DNA from: PFJX01 sp040757575
GTDB lineage: Bacteria > Pseudomonadota > Gammaproteobacteria > Burkholderiales > Thiobacillaceae
Reading direction: 5' to 3'
DNA length: 64,000 nt
NCBI GenBank assembly: GCA_040757575.1
Contig: JBFLXA010000013.1
Span: 23,321 to 87,320, forward strand
Below the pieces are notes generated by a model. It was not told where the DNA came from. It saw only the letters and a program-made list of their open reading frames with translations, and searched no databases. Shown in pieces: positions 1-8,937 of the stretch (position 1 is its first letter; every line of letters begins with the position of its first letter). The position numbers and the translations under genes were made by a program.

Positions 1-2008
1 CAGGCGTGAGGCGTTCGGGTGCGGCGCGCTCGGACACGAGGCAGGCGGTGACGCGCGGTCGCGCACTCTGGCCGCGACGCCATTGCGCGATGCCTTCCTC
101 GTGCGGCCCGCAGGTGTCACCACCGAACTGATTGAACCAGGCGTTCTTCCCGACGAAGGCGCTCGCCCGCGTGGCGTCCAGCACGGCGGCATTGCGAAAG
201 CGCGTGGCGTCCTGCGATATCGCCGAGAACTGGCGCACGTAACAGCCACACCAGGCGTCGGCGACGCCGTCGCCGGCCTGCTGGCGGCAGTTGTCGAACA
301 GCGCCGTCAGTTCGCGCCGGCGCGGATGATTCGCCGCCCAGTTCATGCTGCCGCGCGCGGCTTCGTCGAGAAACAGCCAGCTGACGAGACGCTGGCCGAA
401 GTGCGTGGTGGCGGGGCTGGTGCAGGCGTTCTTCGCCAGCCAGCGGCGGGCGTCGTGCTCGCCGTCCGGCGACGGCGGGGTGTTACGGCGCGTTTCACGG
501 TCGCGCTCGCATTGTTCGCGTTCGTAGGAAAACGCCGGTTTGTTCTCGCAATTCTCCAGCCCGCCGAAGGTCGCGGCGAGGTCGATCAGCAACTGCGCCG
601 GATGGCTCGCGCGCGCGCGACTCAGATGATCGGCCAGCTGCGGCGTCACCTCGGCGTAACCCAGATTCGGACACGCCGCGCCCAGCCGCACGAACAGGGT
701 CACGCCGTAGTCGCGCTCGGCGAACGGCGCATTCGCCCACTCGCGCTGGTGGATCGCTTGCAACACTGCGGGCTTGCGATAGCCCCCGAAATCGACGCGC
801 GGCGGGGCGCGTTCCGGCTTGCGTGAGACGATGCGCGAGCTGCTCACCCGGTCGCGGATGGCGTGCGCTTCGAGGCAGAGGTTCACGGCTTCGCCGCCCT
901 TTTGCTGCGCGTGCAGGCAACGCTCGTAGGCCGGACGCGCGATCTGCTTTTCTTCCAGCGCGCGCTCGATCACCTTTCGCGTGCAGTAGCCGCGCTCGCT
1001 GCGCGCGAGCGGATCGCGGCGCGCGCACTGTTCGTGGGCGCGGCTCTCCCAGTGCTCGTAGCCGGGTTTGACGAGCGCTTCGGCCAGGTCGCAGCGCGGC
1101 GGATCGACGACATTCAAGCCGCAGTCGCGGTCGCCGGGCGTCGCCGCCACCTTCTGCATCCGGCTGGGGATGCGGTTGCGGTCGGTGAAACTCGCGCTGA
1201 CTTTGGTTTCGAGTTGGCAATCTCGCGTGTTCAGTCGCCAGATATCCCATGCGCCGCGCTGACCGTTGCGCCGGGATTCCGGCAGCGTCTCCATGCGCCG
1301 CTTCTGGATTTCGGCGGCGCGCTCGCTGCTCGGGCGTTTGACGACGGGCGGCGCGCGGCAGGCGTCGACTTCGGCCTGCGCGAGCCGCCCTTCGGCCAGC
1401 GCGGTGGCGATGATCTTCTCGGCGCAGGCGTCGCGCTCAGCGTTTCCGCCCCGGCAACCATGGCCATCGAAGGCTTCGAGCCAGTCGCCGTAGGTGCCGG
1501 GCGTGCGCACGCGCTCGAAGCCCGCCGGGCCGCGTGCGTCGCGTTCGTGGTCCCAGGTTTGCCGCGCGGCGCGCGCCTCGTCCGGGCATTCCTGCTGAAA
1601 TCGGCGGATCGCCGGGTCGGGCCCGCTACGCGACGGTGGCGTGTTTTCCGCGCGCCGCATCGCCGCCGCCCAGTCGCGTTCGAGTTTTTCGCAGTCGATC
1701 AGCGCGCCGACCTGCGGCACGAATTCGGGCTCGGGCCGGGGTTGGCGCGCGACAGGCTGCTCGGACTGACAGCGTGCGGCGTAGTCGCGGCGCAGCTTGT
1801 TGAACTCGACACGGTCCCGGAAACCGCCCGATGCGGCAGCGCGTTCGGCATCGTTGAGTCGCTCTTCGAGGCGTGTGCATTCAGGTGTGGCTGATACATT
1901 GGCTGGGTTGGCTTGCACGTGCGCAGCTGTGGCAAAAAAGAGGGCGCCCCATGCCCATGCATGACCCGACAGGTGCCGCCAGAAGGCAGACAGCACAGTC
2001 TGATTCAC
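1..2008 (-). CDS. Cysteine-rich exported protein of unknown function (3' end outside window)
   Basis: I do not recognise this gene. A frame stays open from a GTG at 2008 to the window edge, about 669 codons, with no stop. The start resembles a signal peptide: a hydrophobic stretch (WAWGALFFATAAHVQA) at about residues 18-33, after a longer than usual polar lead. The rest is rich in Arg, Ala and Glu and has more than 25 cysteines, many in close pairs such as CEK, CRGG and WCGC, suggesting disulfides in the periplasm or outside the cell. The GTG overlaps the stop of the upstream small ORF as GTGA, so the two are probably translated together. GCG and CGC codons dominate, unlike the rest of the window. 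Two long plus-strand ORFs opposite it are antisense shadows. Confidence 0.6.
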   Translation of the reverse strand, partial: MNQTVLSAFWRHLSGHAWAWGALFFATAAHVQANPANVSATPECTRLEERLNDAERAAASGGFRDRVEFNKLRRDYAARCQSEQPVARQPRPEPEFVPQVGALIDCEKLERDWAAAMRRAENTPPSRSGPDPAIRRFQQECPDEARAARQTWDHERDARGPAGFERVRTPGTYGDWLEAFDGHGCRGGNAERDACAEKIIATALAEGRLAQAEVDACRAPPVVKRPSSERAAEIQKRRMETLPESRRNGQRGAWDIWRLNTRDCQLETKVSASFTDRNRIPSRMQKVAATPGDRDCGLNVVDPPRCDLAEALVKPGYEHWESRAHEQCARRDPLARSERGYCTRKVIERALEEKQIARPAYERCLHAQQKGGEAVNLCLEAHAIRDRVSSSRIVSRKPERAPPRVDFGGYRKPAVLQAIHQREWANAPFAERDYGVTLFVRLGAACPNLGYAEVTPQLADHLSRARASHPAQLLIDLAATFGGLENCENKPAFSYEREQCERDRETRRNTPPSPDGEHDARRWLAKNACTSPATTHFGQRLVSWLFLDEAARGSMNWAANHPRRRELTALFDNCRQQAGDGVADAWCGCYVRQFSAISQDATRFRNAAVLDATRASAFVGKNAWFNQFGGDTCGPHEEGIAQWRRGQSARPRVTACLVSERAAPERLTP

Positions 2009-2211
2009 GGAGCGCGATGCAGAGGTGACGTGGGGGACACAGGAGCACTGACCCTTGGCGAGACTGAAGCCTGATGACCGAACAAGCCAGGATGTTCGGC
2101 GGCGTACAGTACGCGAAAGCGGAAGGATTCCTCGGGTGTAAGCGCGTTGCCGACAGGACTCACCTTGTCCAGGTATGTCTGAGCGGGCGAGGAAGAGGCT
2201 GTATGTTTCAT
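2005..2211 (-). CDS. Small hypothetical protein, 68 aa, coupled to the downstream exported protein
   Basis: This short unrecognised ORF begins with ATG at 2211 behind a weak AGAAG and ends in TGA, which shares bases with the GTG start of the next gene (GTGA). That overlap is the main reason to think it is real. The product begins MKHTASSS and has a plausible folded-looking stretch (about residues 12-45, including TPEESFRFRVLYAAEHPG) before a Ser/Pro-rich tail. There is no signal peptide or membrane segment. It could instead be the 5' part of a gene broken by a frameshift into the downstream frame. Confidence 0.35.
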   Translation of the reverse strand: MKHTASSSPAQTYLDKVSPVGNALTPEESFRFRVLYAAEHPGLFGHQASVSPRVSAPVSPTSPLHRAP

Positions 2212-2497
2212 GTCGGCTTCTTGTCTATGTCATCACTGTTGTGGGTACTCTAAACAAGAAGAGCCGTGCCATCCACCTCACCTGGGTTCGGCTCAGACAG
2301 CCAGCGGATCGATATCCAGAGGCCAGCGTGTCACACGCGGGCGGCGAGTCTTCCCATATCGGTTTCTCAGGGGGGATTTGGGTGGGAAAATTGCAAGGCT
2401 TGGGTTTGATTTACGGGCCTAGTCAGGAACCCCCAAACCAACACTAAGCACATAGACTGCGCCGTAAAGTACATCCTTGGATTTTGGAGAATCTAGT

Positions 2498-2950
2498 ATG
2501 CGTTACTGGCTGATGAAGTCCGAGCCATCGGAATTCAGCATCGACGACCTGGAGCGGGACGGCCATGTGGCCTGGTTCGGGGTACGCAATTACCAGGCCC
2601 GTAACTTCATGCGGGACCAGATGGAAGTGGGCGACCCGGTACTGTTCTACCACTCATCCTGCGACGAGCCCGGCATTGCCGGCCTGGCCGAAGTCTCCGT
2701 CAAGGCCTACCCGGACGAGACCCAGTTCGAGGCCGGCGGCAAGTATTTCGACCCCAAGGCCAGCCGGGAGGCCCCCCGCTGGTTCAACGTGGAAGTCAGG
2801 TTCAAGAAAAAGACTCGGCTCATGCCCATCGCCGAACTGCGGGAATACCCGGAGCTGGCCACCATGCGCATTCTGGCCAAGGGCAACCGGCTGTCCATCA
2901 CCCCGGTGGACCCGGAGGAATGGAAGTTCATCCTGAAGAAGCTGGGCTAA
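2498..2950 (+). CDS. EVE (PUA-like) domain protein
   Basis: The product of 150 aa is a single-domain EVE protein of the PUA-like fold, related to thymocyte nuclear protein 1. These domains bind modified bases in DNA or RNA; the target here is unknown. Family signatures are visible: KSEPSEFS near residues 7-14, WFGVRNYQARNFMR at 26-39 and GDPVLFYHS at 45-53. An in-frame GTG/ATG-type start seven codons upstream is possible, but the ATG at 2498 begins at the conserved MRYWLMKSEP and follows a GGAGA ribosome site, so I chose it. The TauE-like transporter follows 9 bp later and is probably cotranscribed. Confidence 0.9.
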   Translation: MRYWLMKSEPSEFSIDDLERDGHVAWFGVRNYQARNFMRDQMEVGDPVLFYHSSCDEPGIAGLAEVSVKAYPDETQFEAGGKYFDPKASREAPRWFNVEVRFKKKTRLMPIAELREYPELATMRILAKGNRLSITPVDPEEWKFILKKLG

Positions 2951-2959
2951 GGACGCCCC

Positions 2960-3760
2960 ATGGAATGGCTGCTGGCCTATGCGTTGCTGGGCCTGGGTAC
3001 CGGGGTCATCGCCGGCCTGCTGGGGGTGGGCGGGGGCCTCGTCATGGTGCCGGCCCTCACCTGGGCCTATGCCCAGCAGGGCTTTTCCGCTGAATACAAC
3101 ATCCACCTGGCCCTGGGTACCTCCCTGGCGGTCATCATTCCCACCTCGATTTCCAGCCTGCGGGCCCACCATGCCCACGGCGCGGTGGACTGGGCGGTGG
3201 TGCGTCGCATCACCCCCGGCATACTGCTGGGCACCCTGGTGGGGGGCGGGATTGCGGTACTCCTGCCGGACCGGAACCTGAAGCTGTTTTTCATCCTGTT
3301 CCTGCTCTATGCCGCCACCCAGATGCTGCTGGGCTTCAAACCCCGCCCCAGCCGCACGCTGCCAGACTCGGCGGGCATGACCCTGGCCGGCAGCGTCATC
3401 GGTCTCGTTTCCAGTTGGGTGGGCATTGGTGGCGGCACCCTTTCGGTCCCTTTCCAGACCTGGTGCAACGTGGGCCTGCACCGGGCCATCGGCACCTCGT
3501 CCGCCATCGGCCTGCCCATCGCCCTGGCGGGCATGACGGGTTACGCCTTGTCAGGCCAGGCGGCGGCAGAACTTCCGGCATGGAGCATGGGCTTCGTCTA
3601 CCTGCCCGCCTTCCTGGCCCTCGCAGCCGGCACTGCACTCACCGCGCCCCTGGGGGCCCGGATGGCCCACCGCCTGCCGGTGGCACGCTTGAAGAAAGTG
3701 TTTGCCGGCCTGTTGTATTTGCTGGCGGTACGGATGGCCTATAGCCTCTGGCTGGCATGA
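2960..3760 (+). CDS. TauE/SafE-family membrane transporter
   Basis: This 266-aa integral membrane protein belongs to the TauE/SafE (DUF81) family, whose members move sulfite, sulfonates or other small organic anions across the inner membrane. The family's internal duplication shows as two glycine-rich motifs: GLLGVGGGLVMVP near residues 19-31 and GIGGGTLSVP near 155-165, each in a run of hydrophobic helices (about 8 in all). It sits directly behind the EVE gene with no sulfur-oxidation genes nearby, so the substrate cannot be read from context. Confidence 0.88.
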   Translation: MEWLLAYALLGLGTGVIAGLLGVGGGLVMVPALTWAYAQQGFSAEYNIHLALGTSLAVIIPTSISSLRAHHAHGAVDWAVVRRITPGILLGTLVGGGIAVLLPDRNLKLFFILFLLYAATQMLLGFKPRPSRTLPDSAGMTLAGSVIGLVSSWVGIGGGTLSVPFQTWCNVGLHRAIGTSSAIGLPIALAGMTGYALSGQAAAELPAWSMGFVYLPAFLALAAGTALTAPLGARMAHRLPVARLKKVFAGLLYLLAVRMAYSLWLA

Positions 3761-3805
3761 GACGCCAAAGTCACGTCTAATTTAAAAGAAATAGAGGAGA
3801 GCAAC

Positions 3806-4543
3806 ATGAGCACCTGCCGTATCTTTGCCGCCGGCCTGTTGGCCCTGGTATTGGGTGGTCAGGCCTGGGCCAGCGATCACGCCCGGGAGAAAAAATGGGC
3901 AGATGAAATCCTGCCTGCCGTGCTGGTGGGGGACCCGGTCTGGCTGCACGGCAGCGGAGACCACAAATTCCTGGGCATCTACAGCGAAGCCCCCAATGCC
4001 AAAATGGCGGTGATCCTGGGCCACGGCATCGGCGTGCACCCTGACTGGGGCCTCATCAGCATGTTGCGCCAGAGCCTGGTAGACCGGGGCTATACCACCC
4101 TGTCCATCCAGTTCCCCGTCCTCGCGACGGATGCCAAATCAGATGCCTACGAACCCACCTTCGATGACGCTGCCGGGCGCCTGGCCCAGGCCACGGCCTA
4201 TTTGAAGAAAAAAGGTTATACCGCCATCGCCCTCGTCACCCACAGCCTGGGCTGCCGCATGGGCTACCGTTACCTGAGCGACAAGCCGGACGCCGCAGTC
4301 AAGGCCTGGGTGGCCATTTCCACCTCCGGCCTGGAAGACATGGGCAAGCTGAAGATGCCGGTACTGGACCTATATGGCCAGAACGACCTGCCTGCCGTGC
4401 TGAAAAACGCCCCGGCCCGGGCTGCCGGGCTTAAACAACCCGGTTCAGCCCAGAAAAAGCTGGCGAATGCAGATCACTTCTTCGAGGGCCAGGACGGCCC
4501 CCTGCTGGAGGCTGTGGCGGGGTATCTGGATCAGCGCCTGTAA
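3806..4543 (+). CDS. DUF3530-type exported alpha/beta hydrolase
   Basis: A 245-aa protein with an N-terminal signal peptide (residues 1-22, cleavage after QAWA) and an alpha/beta-hydrolase fold. The nucleophile elbow is THSLGC (Ser near residue 147), a candidate acid lies in LYGQND, and a candidate histidine in ADHFFEG near the C-terminus, so the triad looks complete. The match is to DUF3530, a family of unknown substrate common in proteobacteria. A strong GAGGAGA ribosome site precedes the ATG. It is convergent with pilU, and a short GC-rich hairpin lies in the 36-bp gap. Confidence 0.75.
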   Translation: MSTCRIFAAGLLALVLGGQAWASDHAREKKWADEILPAVLVGDPVWLHGSGDHKFLGIYSEAPNAKMAVILGHGIGVHPDWGLISMLRQSLVDRGYTTLSIQFPVLATDAKSDAYEPTFDDAAGRLAQATAYLKKKGYTAIALVTHSLGCRMGYRYLSDKPDAAVKAWVAISTSGLEDMGKLKMPVLDLYGQNDLPAVLKNAPARAAGLKQPGSAQKKLANADHFFEGQDGPLLEAVAGYLDQRL

Positions 4544-4554
4544 ACAGACAGGCA

Positions 4555-4573
4555 GGCGAGGCAATGCCCCGCC
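4555..4573. terminator. GC-rich hairpin between convergent genes
   Basis: GGCGAGGC (4555-4562) and GCCCCGCC (4566-4573) form an 8-bp stem with one A-C mismatch and a 3-nt loop, between the stop of the DUF3530 gene and the stop of pilU. The place suits a two-way terminator, but neither side has a clear T run, so intrinsic termination is only possible. Confidence 0.35.
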
Positions 4574-4579
4574 CGGGCC

Positions 4580-5707
4580 TCAGATGAGGTCCAGATGATC
4601 CAGACCGGACAAGGGCGCCTCTCCCTTGCCGTCCCGCACGTGGAGCTTGATCTTCAGACGCAGGTCGTTGAAGGAGTCGGCGTTGCGCAGGGCATCTTCT
4701 GCGCTCACCACACCGTGGGTGAACAGGTCGAACAGGTGCTGATCGAAGGTCTGCATGCCCATGTCCCGGGACCGGGTCATGACGTCCTTCAGTTCGTCCA
4801 GGCGCCCTTGCAGGATCAGGTCGGCGATCAGGGGAGAGTTCAGCATGATCTCCACCGCCGGCACCCGGCCCTTGCCGTCCATCCGGGACAGCAGGCGCTG
4901 GGAGACAATGGCCCGCAGGTTCATGGACAGGTCCAGCAATAACTGCTCCCGCCTTTCCTTGGGGAAGAAGCTGAGTATGCGGTCCAGAGTCTGGTTGGCG
5001 TTGTTGGCGTGGATGGTGGACAGGCAGAGGTGGCCGGTTTCTGCATAGGCCATGGCGTACTGCATGGTCTCCCTGTCCCGGATCTCACCGATCATGATCA
5101 CGTCCGGAGCCTGACGCAGGGTGTTCTTCAGGGCGGTTTCCCAGGTGTCCGTATCGATGCCCACTTCCCGCTGGGTGACGATGCTCTTGCCGTGGACATG
5201 CACATATTCGATGGGGTCTTCCACCGTGATGATGTGTTCCTGGGCCGACTGGTTGCGGTGCCCCACCATGGCTGCCAGGGTGGTGGACTTACCCGAGCCC
5301 GTGGCACCCGTGACGATGATCAGCCCCCGGGGCATCATGGTGATGTCCTTCAGGTTCCTTGGCAGATTCAGATCCTCGATGCGGGGGATGTTGGTGTTGA
5401 TATGCCGAAACACGATACCGGTACGGCCCTGCTGCACGAAAACGTTGACCCGGAAACGGCCCACACCATCCACGTGGATGGCGAAGTTGCAATCATGGGT
5501 GGCCTCGAATTCCTTCTGCTGGCGCTCGTTCATCACCAGCTTGGCAAGAGTCGCGGTATCTGTGGGGGTCAGGGTGGTCTGGGTGATACCGGTGACCTTG
5601 CCGTTGAGTTTGACCGCCGGAGTAAAACCCGCCGTCAGGAACAAGTCCGAAGCCTTACGCAGCACCATGAAGCGCAGCCATTCGTGAACCGTCTCCAGCG
5701 TATTCAT
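4580..5707 (-). CDS. pilU: Type IV pilus retraction ATPase-like protein PilU
   Basis: A 375-aa hexameric secretion-type ATPase of the PilT/PilU family. PilU works with PilT at the cytoplasmic base of type IV pili during retraction and twitching. Walker A is TGATGSGKST near residues 134-143, and the Asp box, Walker B and His box follow in order (EDPIEYVH, IMIGEIRDRETM, GHLCLSTIHANN). Placement just after pilT (4-bp gap) and the absence of PilT's AIRNLIRE motif point to PilU. The other pilus genes are not in the window. Confidence 0.93.
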   Translation of the reverse strand: MNTLETVHEWLRFMVLRKASDLFLTAGFTPAVKLNGKVTGITQTTLTPTDTATLAKLVMNERQQKEFEATHDCNFAIHVDGVGRFRVNVFVQQGRTGIVFRHINTNIPRIEDLNLPRNLKDITMMPRGLIIVTGATGSGKSTTLAAMVGHRNQSAQEHIITVEDPIEYVHVHGKSIVTQREVGIDTDTWETALKNTLRQAPDVIMIGEIRDRETMQYAMAYAETGHLCLSTIHANNANQTLDRILSFFPKERREQLLLDLSMNLRAIVSQRLLSRMDGKGRVPAVEIMLNSPLIADLILQGRLDELKDVMTRSRDMGMQTFDQHLFDLFTHGVVSAEDALRNADSFNDLRLKIKLHVRDGKGEAPLSGLDHLDLI

Positions 5708-5711
5708 GGTC

Positions 5712-6755
5712 TCACCCCAGGAAGATGTCTTTGTTGACGGCCACAGCCCGGGCCTCGGCAGAAGAAATCACGTTGCGCCGCACCAATTCCGTCAGCCCCT
5801 GGTCCAGGGTCTGCATGCCGAGGCTCTGGCCAGTCTGGATGGAGGAATACATCTGGGCGATCTTGTTTTCCCGGATCAGGTTACGGATGGCCGGCGTACC
5901 AATCATGATCTCGTGAACCGCCACCCGGCCCGTGCCGTCCTTCTTTTTCAGCAGGGTCTGGGAAATCACCGCCCGGATGGATTCGGACAGCATGGAACGC
6001 ACCATTTCCTTTTCCGCCGCCGGGAACACGTCCACCACCCGGTCGATGGTCTTGGCCGCCGAGGAGGTATGCAGGGTGCCGAACACCAGGTGGCCGGTTT
6101 CCGCCGCCGTCAGCGCCAGACGGATGGTTTCCAGGTCCCGCATTTCCCCCACCAGGATCACGTCCGGGTCTTCCCGCAGGGCGGAGCGCAGCGCCTGGGC
6201 GAAGCCGTGGGTATGAGGGCCCACTTCCCGCTGGTTGATCAGGCACTTCTTGCTCTTGTGCACGAATTCAATGGGGTCCTCGATGGTGAGGATGTGGCTG
6301 AACTGGTTTTCGTTGACGTAGTCCACCATGGCCGCCAGGGTGGTGGACTTGCCCGAGCCGGTGGGGCCGGTGACGATGACCAGGCCCCGGGGGTTCTCGG
6401 AAATCTCCTTGAATATCTTCGGCGCCTCCAGTTCCTCCAGAGTCAGCACCACGCTGGGAATGGTCCGGAACACCGCGCCGGCGCCCCGCTCCTGGTTGAA
6501 GGCGTTGACCCGGAAACGGGCCACATCCCGCAATTCGAAGGAGAAGTCCACTTCCAGGAATTCTTCATAGGTCTTGCGCTGGGCATCGCTCATGATGTCG
6601 TACACCATGGCGCGCACCTCCTGGTTGGACAGGGCCGGGACGTTGATGCGGCGGATGTCGCCGTGGACCCGGATCATGGGAGGCAGCCCGGCCGAGAGGT
6701 GCAGATCGGACGCCTTGTTCTTGACCGAGAAAGCAAGAAGCTCGGAAATATCCAT
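5712..6755 (-). CDS. pilT: Type IV pilus retraction ATPase PilT
   Basis: The 347-aa product powers pilus depolymerisation and twitching. Walker A (GPTGSGKST) lies at residues 130-138, followed by the Asp box, Walker B (ILVGEMRD), His box and the C-terminal AIRNLIRE motif specific to PilT. The frame is open 38 codons further upstream, but MDISELLAFSVKNKASDLH at 6755 matches the family N-terminus and the extension would run into the divergent yggS. pilT and yggS start only 45 bp apart, so their promoters share that gap. pilU follows immediately. Confidence 0.96.
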   Translation of the reverse strand: MDISELLAFSVKNKASDLHLSAGLPPMIRVHGDIRRINVPALSNQEVRAMVYDIMSDAQRKTYEEFLEVDFSFELRDVARFRVNAFNQERGAGAVFRTIPSVVLTLEELEAPKIFKEISENPRGLVIVTGPTGSGKSTTLAAMVDYVNENQFSHILTIEDPIEFVHKSKKCLINQREVGPHTHGFAQALRSALREDPDVILVGEMRDLETIRLALTAAETGHLVFGTLHTSSAAKTIDRVVDVFPAAEKEMVRSMLSESIRAVISQTLLKKKDGTGRVAVHEIMIGTPAIRNLIRENKIAQMYSSIQTGQSLGMQTLDQGLTELVRRNVISSAEARAVAVNKDIFLG

Positions 6756-6800
6756 TATAATTCCCTGAGTTACGTGATTTTCTAGGGAGTTCGGCCCATT

Positions 6801-7505
6801 ATGGGCGCAATTGCCGAAGCCTTGCAAGCTTGCGAAATCCGCATTCAAGAGGCGTGCACGGCAGCCCACAGGCCCACATCCTGCGCGACTCTCCTGGCAG
6901 TTAGCAAGACCTTTTCCGCATCCGCCGTCCGGGAGGCCTGGGAAGCCGGCCAGCGCCGGTTTGGCGAAAGCTACGTCCAGGAAGCCCTAGACAAGATGAC
7001 GCACCTGGCGGACCTGGATATCGAATGGCATTTCATCGGCCCCGTGCAGGGCAACAAGACCCGGTCGGTGGCGGAACAATTTGCCTGGGTCCACGGCGTT
7101 GAACGGGAGAAGATCGCCCGTCGGCTTTCCGAACAACGGCCCGACGCCCTGCCCCCCCTCCAGGTCTGCATCCAGGTGAACGTAAGCGGCGAGGCAAGCA
7201 AACACGGTGTTGCCCCCAGCGAAGCCCTGGATCTGGCCCGGCTGGTGGCCACCCTGCCCCGCCTGCAACTGCGGGGCTTCATGGCCATTCCCGAACCCAC
7301 CCCCGACGAGGCAACCCAGCGGGAACGCTTCCGGGTCGTAGCTGGTCTGCTGGACCAGGCCCGTCAGGCCGGCCTGACGATGGACACCCTGTCCATGGGC
7401 ATGTCCGCAGACCTGGAAGGCGCCATCGCCGAAGGGGCCACCCTGGTCCGGGTGGGCACCGCCATCTTCGGCGCCAGGCATTACTCTAAGGAACAAGCAA
7501 CATGA
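6801..7505 (+). CDS. yggS: PLP homeostasis protein YggS (PLPBP/PROSC family)
   Basis: A 234-aa single-domain PLP-binding barrel protein. The family has no known catalytic activity; it binds pyridoxal phosphate and affects vitamin B6 and amino-acid balance. The PLP lysine is Lys36 in LLAVSKTF, and FGESYVQE, WHFIGPVQ and LSMGMSADL are family motifs. It is divergent from pilT and overlaps proC by 4 bp (ATGA), the start of a tightly coupled yggS-proC-yggT-yggU run. Confidence 0.95.
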   Translation: MGAIAEALQACEIRIQEACTAAHRPTSCATLLAVSKTFSASAVREAWEAGQRRFGESYVQEALDKMTHLADLDIEWHFIGPVQGNKTRSVAEQFAWVHGVEREKIARRLSEQRPDALPPLQVCIQVNVSGEASKHGVAPSEALDLARLVATLPRLQLRGFMAIPEPTPDEATQRERFRVVAGLLDQARQAGLTMDTLSMGMSADLEGAIAEGATLVRVGTAIFGARHYSKEQAT

Positions 7506-8359
7506 AACTCGGATTCATCGGCGGCGGCAACATGGCCGCAGCCATCATCGGCGGACTGGTTAAAAAAGGCTTCGCTGCCCAGGACATCACCGTGGCCGAA
7601 CCGGCGGAGCCCCGCCGGGCCTGGCTCACCCGGGAACTGGGCGTGCAGGTGGAAGAAAGCGCGGCCACCGCCCTGGCAGCGGACGTGGTGATCCTGGCCG
7701 TCAAACCCCAGCAACTGGCCGGCGCCCTGGCCGCCGTGCCCCCCCTCCGCGCCAGCCAGCTGGTGCTGTCCGTGGCCGCCGGGGTCCGGGCCGCAGACAT
7801 CAGCCGCTGGCTCCAGGGCCATGCCGCCGTGGTCCGTGCCATGCCCAACACCCCCGCCCTGGTGGGCCTGGGGGCCACAGGCCTCTACGGCCTGCCGGCC
7901 ACCAGCGCCGCACAGCGGGCCCAGGCCCACCAGATCATGGAGGCCGTAGGCCTGGTGGTCTGGGTCGAAGAAGAGGCCCAGATCGATGCCGTCACCGCCA
8001 TTTCCGGCAGCGGCCCAGCCTATGTCTTCTATTTCATCGAAGCCCTGGAACAGGCGGGCATCGACCTGGGCCTGGCCCCGGAAACAGCCCGCCAGCTCAC
8101 CCTGCAAACCTTCCTCGGCGCCGCCAGCCTGGCGGTGGCGGATGCCACGCCGCCTGCGGAACTGCGAGCCCGGGTCACCTCCAAGGGCGGCACCACGGAA
8201 CAGGGCATCCTGGCCCTGGAGCGGGCGGACGTGAAGGTGGCCATTCGCCAGGCCGCCCAGGCGGCAGCCGCCCGGGCCGTGGCCATGGGAGACGAGCTGG
8301 GCTGCACACCGGGCGACAAACCGGCAGGCAACCCCGCCACCCCTGCCCGGGAGGCATGA
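7502..8359 (+). CDS. proC: Pyrroline-5-carboxylate reductase
   Basis: A 285-aa cytosolic enzyme for the last step of proline synthesis, reducing 1-pyrroline-5-carboxylate with NAD(P)H. The N-terminal Rossmann motif is FIGGGNMAAAI (residues 5-15) and the P5CR dimerisation/active region SGSGPAYVF lies near residue 170, followed by the conserved TSKGGTTEQG. The C-terminus carries about 15 extra residues (TPGDKPAGNPATPAREA) with no obvious function. It overlaps both neighbours by ATGA, implying coupled translation. Confidence 0.96.
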   Translation: MKLGFIGGGNMAAAIIGGLVKKGFAAQDITVAEPAEPRRAWLTRELGVQVEESAATALAADVVILAVKPQQLAGALAAVPPLRASQLVLSVAAGVRAADISRWLQGHAAVVRAMPNTPALVGLGATGLYGLPATSAAQRAQAHQIMEAVGLVVWVEEEAQIDAVTAISGSGPAYVFYFIEALEQAGIDLGLAPETARQLTLQTFLGAASLAVADATPPAELRARVTSKGGTTEQGILALERADVKVAIRQAAQAAAARAVAMGDELGCTPGDKPAGNPATPAREA

Positions 8360-8937
8360 TGCTGGCAGACGCCCTGCAATTCCTGGTCCGCACCGCCTTT
8401 GATCTCATGGCCTGTGCGTTTTTCCTGCGTTTCTGGATGCAATGGGCCCGGGTGCCTTTCCAGAACCCCTTTGCCCAGTTCCTGGTGAAGGTCACGGACT
8501 TCGCCGTGCGACCGGCGCGCCGCTTCATCCCGGGTCTGTTCGGCCTGGACTGGGCCAGCCTGGTCCTGCTGATCCTGGCGGAGACCCTGTCCGTCCTGGC
8601 CGTGGCCGCCCTGATGGGCTACCCCTTCGGCGTTGCCGGCCTCCAGGTCATGCCAGGCTTCCTGCTGCTGGCCGTCGCCGCCGCTCTCCGTCTGGCCCTG
8701 TACGTGCTGATGGGGCTGATCCTCCTCCAGGCCATCTTGTCCTGGGTGAACCCCTTCTCACCCCTGGCGCCGGTGTTCTACGCCCTGTCCCGGCCGGTGC
8801 TGGCCCCTTTCCAGAAGTTCATTCCCCCGGTGGGCGGGGTGGATCTGAGCCCACTGGCGGCCCTGGTGGTGATCCAGCTCCTGCTGATTGCCCCGGTTTC
8901 CGGTCTGGAACGGGCAGCCCGGGCCATGGTGTGGTAA
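8356..8937 (+). CDS. yggT: YggT-family membrane protein
   Basis: A 193-aa protein with two copies of the YGGT repeat, each a pair of membrane helices ending in a conserved basic-proline segment (FRLW-like; here FAVRPARRFIPGL near 54-66 and VLAPFQKFIPPVGG near 146-159). The role is poorly defined; homologues are tied to membrane shape, osmotic stress or cell division. It overlaps proC by ATGA and abuts the TTG start of yggU. Confidence 0.9.
   Translation: MMLADALQFLVRTAFDLMACAFFLRFWMQWARVPFQNPFAQFLVKVTDFAVRPARRFIPGLFGLDWASLVLLILAETLSVLAVAALMGYPFGVAGLQVMPGFLLLAVAAALRLALYVLMGLILLQAILSWVNPFSPLAPVFYALSRPVLAPFQKFIPPVGGVDLSPLAALVVIQLLLIAPVSGLERAARAMVW

Noticed and set aside
83..1894. Long plus-strand ORFs (83-826 and 863-1894) opposite the cysteine-rich gene
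   Set aside because: They are antisense to a single 669-codon open frame with a signal-like N-terminus; their composition is Arg/Ala/Gly-rich with no domain, typical of GC-rich shadows.
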